Source of the DNA: Tribonema minus
Taxonomy: Eukaryota; Sar; Xanthophyceae; Tribonematales; Tribonemataceae
NCBI GenBank assembly: GCA_017506865.1
Contig: JAFCMP010000246.1
Coordinates: forward strand, 372,001 to 436,000
Direction: 5' to 3'
DNA length: 64,000 bases
In this document: piece by piece, positions 56,788 to 64,000 of the stretch
Position numbering within the stretch: the first letter of the stretch is position 1
Layout of the letters: the number at the start of each line of letters is the position of its first letter
Notes under the pieces: model-generated
Databases searched by the model: none
Seen by the model: only the letters and a program-made list of their open reading frames with translations
What the model was told of the DNA's origin: nothing
Made by a program: the position numbers and the translations under genes

Positions 56788-58800
56788 TCAAGAACCACCA
56801 CGTTTCGCGGCGCTTTTCCCTCTTGTTGACAAAAGAATCTCTTCTGCCCCGCGTCCGCTGCTGAGCGGTGATGGACCCCCCTGCCCCCCGCCGCTGCCGC
56901 TCCCGCTGCCGCTGCTGAGGAGCTCAGACCCGAGCGACCACTCACCGCTGCTGAGCTCAGAGCCGCTGCGGGAGGTTATGCTGCCATCGCTGCCGCTGCC
57001 GCCAGCGCCATTGCCAACGCCAGATGGCGGCAGCGTGGTAAAGAGCTCCGGCACCCAGAACGCGCCTGGCGTGCCGGCCGAATACGGCGATGGGGGCGCC
57101 TTCACGGTGTGCATCGCGGACTGCGACGCGCTGAGCCGAGCAATGCTGCTGGTAATTGGTCTATCGTCGCCGCCGTCGCCCGTGGCATCGCGCAGTGTAA
57201 TTGCCGGGAGCTCTCCCGCCTGCGGTGCTTCTCCTCCGGAGCGACTGACGGAGACGGCCTTGCTGCCGCCGCCGCTGCTGCCGTCGCTGCTGCCTACGCT
57301 GATGCTGCCGCTGCTGCTGCTGCCGCCAGACCGCGCGCTCGCCGGCTCCGACTCCGTCCCCACCTCCGCCGGCAGCTCAGCGCTGCTACTGCTGCTGCTG
57401 CTGCTGCTGCCGCCGCCAGCACCGTCTTCCGGCGGCACCGCCGTAAACAAGTCCGGCGTCCAGAAGGCGCCAGGCGTGCCTGCTCGGTATGGCGACGGCG
57501 GCGCCTTGATGCTCTGCGACAAGACGTCCGCTGCACCGGCGCCGCCACCCCCGATGCCGCCAAAGGTGGCGCCAAGGCTCGACAGCTCACGCGTGAGCGA
57601 CAGCGCTGCCGCGGGGCCGGCGGCGGTGAAGCTCGCGGCGTCCGCTGCCGCAAGCGCCGCCGACGCGAGCGCCTCCGCCGCCGCTGCCGCTGCCGCAGCC
57701 GCCGCCCTCTCCAGCTGCTGCGCACGCTGCGCCGCGGGCGAGAACGGCACGCGCGTGCGCGCCAGATCTGAACTGCTGGCAGTGAGTGACATGTCCAGTG
57801 GTGCCAGAACAGTACCGATCGGCATTGCCGCCACCGCTGCCGCTGCTACCGTCGCCGCTGCCCTCTCCAGCTGCTGCAAGCGCTGGGCCTGGGGCGAGAA
57901 AGGCGTGCGTGCGCGCGCACTGCTGTACGGCGCTGGCAGGGAAGTGTCCAGTAGCGGCAGCGCAGCGCCGAAGCGGCTCATGAGCGGGCTCGCCAGCGCC
58001 TGCGGCAGCGGCAGTGCCACGGCTGGCGACTGCAGAGTGTCTGGCGGCGTGGTGTCGGAGGCAACGGAGATGTCGGACGGGGCGTGGATAGACAGCAGCG
58101 GACTGCTGCCGCTGCTGGTGCTGCTGCCGCTGCCGCCGTCTCCGTCTCCACTGTTAACACTGATGACGCTGCTGCTGCTGCTGCTGCTGCTGCCGTTGCT
58201 GCTGCTGCTGCCGACGGTGACATCGCTGCGTGCGGTCTGCACCTGCGGCACCTGGCTCTGCTGCGGCGCGCCAGTGCTGGCGCCGGCGTGCGCCGCCGCT
58301 GCCGCAGCTTTGACAGAAGGCGTGCCCAGGAACACCGGCGGCTGCTCCGCCAGCAGCGCGCGGTAGGTGATCACCGTCGCAATCGGAGCGCTGCTGCCAT
58401 CAGCACCAGCGCCGCGGCCGCGCTTGCGTGCCGCAAACGACTGCTTCCGCGGGCAGACGGACAGGGGCGCGCACGTGTCCTCGTCCAGAGCATCCAGCGC
58501 CGCGACCGCCTCTGCGGCGCAGGCGCGCGCGAGAGCCGCGTGCGGCGCGTAGAATGCGGGCCGCAACGCCAGCGGGTGCAGCAGCTCGGTGGCCTGCCGC
58601 AGCGACTGCGTGACCGTCTGCTGCAGCACAGCGTGCTTCTTCGCGGCGCTGACAGGCGCGGCGGGCGCGGCGGCGGCAGTGCCCGCCTCAGGTGGTTGTA
58701 GCTGTGTTGATAGGCTGTCAAAGGTGTGGAGGACGAGAAGGCCCCGCTGCAGTGCCCATGACGTCAGTACGACCGGCGGCGACTGCAGCGGTGCACACAT
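56788..58800 (-). CDS. Ser/Pro/Ala-rich protein with two duplicated motif pairs
   Basis: The open frame runs uninterrupted for 670 residues from MCAPLQSPPVVLTSW. The first 150 residues are helical with a basic KRGRG stretch (possible nuclear signal). Two motifs occur twice each. One is R-T/V-PFSP-x-AQR-x-QQLERAAA (about residues 301-320 and 353-370). The other is KAPPSPY-x-AGTPGAFW-x-P-x-LFT-x-x-PP (about residues 440-466 and 575-600). Both contain SP sites that proline-directed kinases could modify. The spacers are poly-Ser, poly-Gly and poly-Ala. The opposite strand also has a long open frame (56681-58366), but the motif conservation makes more chemical sense on the minus strand. No known family is recognised. 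Confidence 0.6.
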   Translation of the reverse strand: MCAPLQSPPVVLTSWALQRGLLVLHTFDSLSTQLQPPEAGTAAAAPAAPVSAAKKHAVLQQTVTQSLRQATELLHPLALRPAFYAPHAALARACAAEAVAALDALDEDTCAPLSVCPRKQSFAARKRGRGAGADGSSAPIATVITYRALLAEQPPVFLGTPSVKAAAAAAHAGASTGAPQQSQVPQVQTARSDVTVGSSSSNGSSSSSSSSVISVNSGDGDGGSGSSTSSGSSPLLSIHAPSDISVASDTTPPDTLQSPAVALPLPQALASPLMSRFGAALPLLDTSLPAPYSSARARTPFSPQAQRLQQLERAAATVAAAAVAAMPIGTVLAPLDMSLTASSSDLARTRVPFSPAAQRAQQLERAAAAAAAAAAEALASAALAAADAASFTAAGPAAALSLTRELSSLGATFGGIGGGGAGAADVLSQSIKAPPSPYRAGTPGAFWTPDLFTAVPPEDGAGGGSSSSSSSSSAELPAEVGTESEPASARSGGSSSSGSISVGSSDGSSGGGSKAVSVSRSGGEAPQAGELPAITLRDATGDGGDDRPITSSIARLSASQSAMHTVKAPPSPYSAGTPGAFWVPELFTTLPPSGVGNGAGGSGSDGSITSRSGSELSSGEWSLGSELLSSGSGSGSGGGQGGPSPLSSGRGAEEILLSTRGKSAAKRGGS

Positions 58801-59042
58801 TGCAGCAGTGTGACGTCATGTTTGGGTGATACCCGCGTGTAAATTGCGCGCAACGCTTGACACGGGCTCTGGCACGGGCTCGGTGCGCAGACTCTGTTTG
58901 CACAGGCTCGCATTTCAAGAATGCGTATGTCATGTCTCTCGTGCATCAAGCATGTGATGCGTACACCGCTTACCATGCATTCAGCAACCACAAGCCCTGT
59001 GACTTGCAGGCAGTTGCCAGAAGCACACCGCATACTGAGTAG
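58801..59042. other. Short intergenic gap upstream of the Ser/Pro-rich gene
   Basis: It contains no recognisable element. It is the presumed promoter of the minus-strand gene at 56788-58800. Confidence 0.4.
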
Positions 59043-60004
59043 TCAATGGTCAATGGTTCGCAGCAGCGGTCCATGCCCCGCAGTGACCAGACCAGGTGAC
59101 AGCACACAGTTCATGGCGCCCAGAACGCACAAGACGGCAAGGGACAGGCACCAACGCATCACCCCAGAGCTGGTCATGTCCCTCACCATCTTACTGACTG
59201 CAGCGATGTCAGCCAGCTTTGCCTGCACCTCTGCGTCGAGTACGCCGAGAGCCAGCGCCGCCATGCACTCCACTTCGCGCGCGTGGCACATGGCGCACAG
59301 CTGCCGCTGCTGCTTGTGCGGCTGCACGAAGACAAAGTTTGCAGCAGGGCTCAGGCGCAGGTCCTGCTGGATCACGTCCAGGTGCCACGGCAGGCACTGA
59401 TCTACACCCAGCGCCTTGACAACGCCACTCTGTTTCAACTTCTCCAAGGCTTGCCAGGTGTCCAGGAAGCGAGCGGTGTCGCGTGTGCGCGTGGCTGCAT
59501 CTGTTTGTCGTCGTTGACCACTGCTCGCCAGGGGCCATGGCAGAAGCACAGCGTCCAGATGCCCCTGCCCTATCGCTGCAGCTGCCTGTCTTAGTATGTC
59601 TGCAGTCTCTGCGGGCGACCGATGCGCATCGAAGTCCCTCGCGAACCGCATGCATACGGTGATCTCCATCCTACCGCGGCCTGCAAGTCGGCTCAGACAA
59701 GGGACAATGCGTTGTGAACCAGTCGCAATCTGTTTTGCGCAACCGAGAGACCACGCATGCAGCTACCGCACGATCACCTCTTTTGCATGGATTCACACAC
59801 AGAAGATAGCGAAAGTTCGCGCTATATGAACACCAGCGAAATTACCTTGGTTGCGGAGCGTTGTGAGGAAGGCGTCACCGTGCTGTACGTGCGTGCCTGC
59901 ATCAAACAAGAAAGCTCTGCATCGAGGCGATGCTTCGGCGGCTTTCAGGAGGATCTCCAACTTTGCATCGGGCACAGCGCTTGCGATATGCACGCCGACC
60001 CGCG
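59043..60004 (-). CDS. Aldo-keto-reductase-like protein, catalytic residues missing, 2 visible exons
   Basis: Exon 60004-59846 and exon 59680-59043 join in phase 1. Resemblance to the AKR (beta/alpha)8 fold: LLKAAEASPRCRAFLFDAG (the GYRHIDTA strand), TWQALEKLKQSGVVKALGVD (the typical LEKLxxxGxVxxIGVSN block), PAANFVFVQPHKQQRQL (the P-x-VNQVExHPxxQQ block) and SGVMRWCLS (the QVLLRW block). The conserved Asp is kept (FDAG). No Tyr is present in the following loop (THVQHGDAF), the catalytic Lys region reads VCMRF, and the HWP motif reads LPWP. The protein therefore probably lacks reductase chemistry. The 5' exon(s) before 60004 were not found. It could be a decayed gene, although the frame is intact. 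Confidence 0.62.
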
Positions 60005-61986
60005 CTGACGAGTTGTGAAGACTGGCTCTTCCGCCAGCATAATCGTAGCTCCACATGGTTTGGTGTGCATGTGTCGAGGCACGAACACACAACGCAAGCA
60101 CACCACGCCCCCACACCTTCCTCGTTTACAGTTACGAACCAAAAAATCAAGTTGCAGTTGCAGTTGCACTTTGGTGAGAGACGAGAGAGAGACCAAATAC
60201 TCTTGCTTCACTGACAATCAAGCTAGACGGAACGTACAGCACAGCCGCGCTTCTACCCTGGACCGACTGTGTGCCCCTGTGGTGGCTGCTGCCAGGAAAG
60301 GAAAGTGCGCTTTCAGCAGATCCACCCCTCTTGCTGCTCCAGGCGACCTTGTGTACTGTGCCTCGTAGCCTATATTCAGGCCTCATCAGGCAGGAGAATT
60401 TCAGCGGGCTGCTGGAACAATGCTCCGGAGCTTGTCATGCGGTTGCAGGCGGGCCACTGGAGTACTGCCACGAGCGACTCTACTGCGACCACGGCATCAA
60501 GGACGCTTGCACGCTGCCGCCATTGTCAGGACCATGTCGGCTACACCGGAGCTGGAGCCTCGTGAGGTGCGTGATTGGGCCCTGCTCACCGGTGACGAAT
60601 GACGCCTTAAGTGTCAACCAATAAGGCAAGCACATTGTCAACTAGACCATGAGGATCTCTGAGGACTCCAACAACAGTGGCTTGGCCAATTGAAACAGAT
60701 CGAAGCTGTTCTTACAGGTGCTTTGAACAGTGTGCTCAATCATGACAAACGCTTGGCTGACAGACCCAAAAAATCAACAGCAATGTCAGCCGTGTGACGG
60801 CATGCTGATGCCGCTGCACCGGCTGAAGCGGAATGGCCCAGAGCAGCGTGCATCGCGCCACTGTGACAGCTGTCACACACCTGGTCAAAGGCTGATCTAA
60901 ATCTTTCCAGCAGAGCTGCTTGTGACAATTATTGTCTCTCTCAGATAATCGCTTCAATCCTATGCACTAGCTGACTCACTGAGTGACGGTGCTGAGCCCG
61001 GTTGCTGCAGCTCCCTCGATGTGACAGCGAGCATGGCATCGTCAACTTTAACTTGGCGGCATATGCACCGGTGATGTGACACATGGTATCATCGTTTAAT
61101 CACAGCTGTCTTGGCTGGCGCGGACAGGTTTGTAGTACAGACTCAACCATGGTGCTGTTTGCGATCATAATCAACATAGAGTGTGATATTCGTCATCACC
61201 TTTGACTTTGGCTTTGTTAAAAAGACAGCGACAGATCAGCTCGGGCCGTTTCTTAAGATGCGAAGCAACATTGCAGATAAAGCCGTGGTAGATGAAATTT
61301 GCTGATTGTTTTTACTTTTGCAAGCGTATGCAGTTTGCAGATGCGGTTTGCTGGGCGCGGATGACAGCGTAGCAGTGCTCGGCACCAGCCCTACAGGACT
61401 GTCAGCAGCAATCTCGTTTGGGATCATGACAACTCTTTCCCCCCCTCATTCCCGTCGAGAGAGCTCGTAACAGCACACCGTTGAGTATGGCGTTACCAAC
61501 GAATTGAACTGCAGAAAACATACTCAGTCGCGCAGCCGGCGGCAGTGGTGAAGTTGAGTGGTGCACAGAACGGGGCCAGCACATGTGCACCCCCCTTGAA
61601 CCTTCGGTCTGACACGGCTCAACGCCTCCAATGGCGGGCTCTGAGAATCGGTTACGTCTGACTGCAGGCGCTGAGCGCTGCTGCATGTGATCGCTGGCTC
61701 AAATCCCGCATCACTCCGTCATCCGCCATCGCCGTTGCTGGCTGTTGAGCAGGCCACGGAGCTTGTTACACTGTCACTATCCCCAGCGCCGGACGTGCAT
61801 CACAATCATGTCAGAGCTTGCTTGATAGGACTCACATCACGATAGATCCAGAGCTCTGAGAACTCGCAGTCCTTGAACTGCAGGCCCTGAGCACTGCCAC
61901 CATTAACTGCCGGGCCCGCAGCGCATGTCGCTCACTCCGTCATATAACTATCATCTGACTCACATCTGCTCGCTGCTGCGTGCCAG
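60005..61986. other. Stretch without a firmly placed exon, upstream of ETFDH
   Basis: The missing 5' exon(s) of the AKR-like gene (-) and the mitochondrial-targeting exon of ETFDH (+) should lie here. An ATG at 60535 followed after 11 codons by a GAGgtgcgt donor is one weak candidate first exon on the plus strand. Confidence 0.4.
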
Positions 61987-62000
61987 GCCATGGAGTACGA
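61690..62000 (+). repeat. Copy of a 3' splice junction upstream of ETFDH exon
   Basis: The acceptor block TGCCAGGCCATGGAG at 61982 is echoed by TGAGCAGGCCACGGAG near 61745. Both are preceded by a shared CATCACTCCGTCAT / CTCACTCCGTCAT element and a GCT-GCTG stretch. Confidence 0.65.
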
Positions 62001-64000
62001 CGTGGTCATCATCGGCGCCGGTCCCGCGGGCCTCGCGGCAGCGATCAGGCTCAAGCAGCTCGGCGCTGCGGAGGGGGGATCGGATCTGAGCGTGTGCGTG
62101 GTGGAGAAGGGGGCGGAGGTGGGGGCGCACATACTGTCGGGGAACGTGCTGGAGACGCGCGCGCTCGACGAGGTATACTTGAAGTTGAAGTTTTCTGTTG
62201 AAGTCTGTGCGGTTTGAAGGTATCACCTCTTCGTATGCCCTGTTTGTGATCGACGAGTTGCTGTTGTGCCGTGAGTGGCCTTCAGCGCATGATAAAAATC
62301 CACGCGAGCAACGGGACGGCTGTGTGCACGAAGCTGACTATGCCTGCTTTTGGAAAGTCAATTTTAATCCTCGAGTGAAACGCGGACATGTATGCATGTC
62401 GGCAGCATGCCTCGGCGCATCAATGGACAGCACATGTGCGCTGCCGTGAACGTTGCCGTGAACATGAGCACCATGGCGACCTGAGACCTGTCGTTTAAAA
62501 GATTATTCGGCCATTACAGGCGGCGTTGTCAAGACCGTTGCGTCACTGCTCATAGGTGAATAGGTTCTCCAGAGCATCGTGCAATGGCGCGGGAAGGGGC
62601 GGTTGGATGTTAACGCGGCATGCGCGCTTCTTACCGCGTCAGTGCGTCGCGCCTTGCTGGCGCGAACTTTTTCGGTGCTGCAGCCACCCGCTCAAACATG
62701 TAACAAGCGCAGTCAGTCCTGGTGCGTCTGCATTCCTGTTCACGACGCCATGCTACATTGGCCTACTACATGGCCTGGTGTGACGCGTTTGAACGGAGCC
62801 TGACTGGTGAGAAAGTCACAGACGCACTGTCAGCAGCAGAGTTCGTCCGTTCAGGGCATAGCTTTTTGTTTACGGCTGTGTGTTGACAGTATTGTGGAGG
62901 TGCCGTCAAGAGCTGCATGTGAGTATCATGCCGAATGCGACTGCCGCTCGAGCACGTAGTGCACGCGCCGCAGTACGCACACGTAGTACACCCAACTCCC
63001 TTCCATGTAACCGCTGATGTATACCCAACTCCCTTCCATGTAACCGCTGATGTAACTGCCGATGTAACCGCCACCGCGCAGCTGATCCCGGACTGGAAGG
63101 AGAGGGGCGCGCCCATCCACACGCCCGTCACGCACGACGTCTTCAGCATCCTCACCGCGGAGCGCTGCTTCAACCTGCCCGCGCTCGCGCTGCCCAAGGA
63201 GCTCCACAACCACGGCAACTACGTCGTGTCGCTGAGCCAGGTCACGCGCTGGATGGCGGAGCAAGCAGGTGTGCACGCATGTTCACTGATGGTATGTAGG
63301 TATGTGGATACCCTCGCACGCGGCGGCGCGGCGACGTGGCATTGCTGAGCCGTGTCACGCGCTGGATGGCGGAGCAAGCAGGTGTGCGCCATATGTGGTG
63401 TATCATACCGTGTATCATACCGTGTGTGTTTGCCGACTGAACGTACTTACGTACCCCGGCACAAAAACACTGTGTCGCTCAGCAAGGTTGCGCGCTTACG
63501 TGCTGGATGGCGCAGCAAGCAGCGTATGTATGTAGCTATGGCAATGCATACCCTTGCATACGGCAGCACGAAGCCATGGTGACGCTCAGCCAGATCACGC
63601 GCTAGATGGCGCACCATGCAGGCATGTACGTATCTCCGATGCATCAATTTTATGTGCCCATGCGATCATTGGGGTCGTGACAATAGCAACATACATCTGC
63701 CCTGCTCATTGCAGCGCCGCGTCACCATACGGAGGCGCCGAGAGTCAACGAAACCGGCCCCAGCATCGCTGCAGCAGCGCTCAAAGGCAGCACTGCCAAC
63801 GCTGTCCCTGTTCCATCCGGCACCGTCTCCGTCACATGCCACGTATTGCTGTGTCTAACCTGCACGCTATCCCCCCCCCCCACCCCCCCACCCACCCCCC
63901 CCCCCCCACCCCCCCGCGCGCGCCGCCACAGAGGAGCTCGGGGTGGAGATCTACCCCGGCTTCGCGGCGGCGGAGGTGCTGTACGACGACGCGGGCACCT
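61987..64000 (+). CDS. ETFDH: Electron transfer flavoprotein-ubiquinone oxidoreductase, N-terminal exons (continues past window)
   Basis: ETF-QO passes electrons from ETF to ubiquinone in the mitochondrial inner membrane during fatty-acid and amino-acid oxidation. Exons 61987-62172, 63082-63268 and 63932 to beyond 64000 join in phases 0 and 1. Exon 1 has the FAD-binding dinucleotide motif VIIGAGPAGLAAAIRLKQLG and the family-specific CVVEKGAEVGAHILSGNVLE. Exon 2 has LIPDWKERGAPIHTPVTHDV and LPKELHNHGNYVVSLSQVTR. Exon 3 begins EELGVEIYPGFAAAEVLYDD. All are near-diagnostic for ETFDH. A mitochondrial transit peptide must come from an upstream exon, as the visible protein starts directly at the FAD domain (MEYDVVI). 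Intron 1 starts with TTGAAGTTGAAGTT and intron 2 has three extra junction copies. Confidence 0.93.
63000..63080 (+). repeat. Short tandem repeat directly before an ETFDH exon
   Basis: CCAACTCCCTTCCATGTAAC followed by CGCTGATGTA occurs twice, then shorter units GATGTAACTGCCGATGTAAC, ending at the acceptor at 63081. Confidence 0.85.
63228..63630 (+). repeat. Three extra copies of an exon end plus donor (ETFDH, exon ending 63268)
   Basis: The exon end GAGCCAGGTCACGCGCTGG followed by ATGGCGGAGCAAGCAGgtgtgc recurs at about 63346-63400 (nearly perfect), 63478-63530 and 63583-63625 (degenerate). Each copy is followed by a GTATGTAGGTATG-like or ATGTACGTA element. Confidence 0.9.

Noticed and set aside
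56681..58366. 561-codon plus-strand open frame
   Set aside because: It is antisense to the repeat-motif protein. Its own repeats are the complement of the same motifs and read less naturally, though transcription data would be needed to be certain.
60535..60570. MSATPELEPRE followed by a GTGCGT donor as the first exon of ETFDH
   Set aside because: It is acidic, not a mitochondrial transit peptide, and no linking exon was found, so it is left as a remark only.
1..64000. Transposable elements (LTR, TIR, reverse transcriptase, transposase)
   Set aside because: No open frame with the expected catalytic motifs and no long terminal or inverted repeats were recognised. Short elements cannot be excluded by eye.
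1..64000. tRNA or rRNA genes
   Set aside because: No cloverleaf with A and B boxes and no rRNA core sequence was noticed, but no covariance search could be run.

Overview
The window is nuclear DNA from a GC-rich, intron-dense eukaryote. Genes are split by GT-AG introns (GTGAGT/GTGCGT-like donors). Introns of about 0.1 to 1.6 kb outweigh exons, and there is no operon layout. The gene set (TRAPP and RCC2 trafficking/mitosis genes, mitochondrial ETF-QO, an F-box/ankyrin protein of the stramenopile and large-virus style, a Crinkler/RHS-type NTPase and a PC-esterase) fits a microbial eukaryote, most likely an alga of the stramenopile type. That placement is inference. Interstitial CCCTAA-type arrays sit inside introns.

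Layout. 3-11803 (+): the C-terminal 1324 residues of TRAPPC8 in ten exons, with an unusual DLFG-motif tail. 13602-17722 (-): an Ala-rich helical protein of unknown function. 19812-22254 (-): a Crinkler/RHS-type P-loop NTPase plus nuclease-like domain with an apparent frameshift. 23301-24104 (-): part of a membrane protein. 25314-26901 (+): a triple C2HC zinc-finger protein. 29380-30870 (+): a PC-esterase/TBL-like protein. 32060-44592 (-): a complete RCC2 (TD-60) gene, 17 phase-compatible exons giving 523 residues, with a small candidate gene nested in one intron. 44769-45275 (+): a leucine-rich-repeat protein divergent from RCC2. 46523-48433 (-): a coiled-coil/WD40 protein. 49146-51967 (+): an F-box-like ankyrin protein. 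54287-55856 (-): an unknown acidic protein. 56788-58800 (-): a Ser/Pro/Ala-rich protein with two duplicated motifs. 59043-60004 (-): an aldo-keto-reductase-like protein lacking catalytic residues. 61987-64000 (+): the start of ETFDH, running off the window.

The most striking feature is not a gene. In TRAPPC8, RCC2 and ETFDH, introns repeatedly carry tandem copies of the adjoining exon edge, with the splice site and some intron sequence attached. Both donors and acceptors are involved, with 1 to 5 extra copies, and some copies still keep the reading frame and a GT donor. This looks like a local mode of intron growth that also seeds decoy or alternative splice sites. Two other genome-wide signatures accompany it: a dispersed TTGAAGTT/AACTTCAA word in introns, and near-pure poly(C) tracts on the sense strand just before many 3' splice sites.

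Exon coordinates were set by hand from splice-site motifs, reading-phase agreement and family resemblance. No alignment or transcript data were available.
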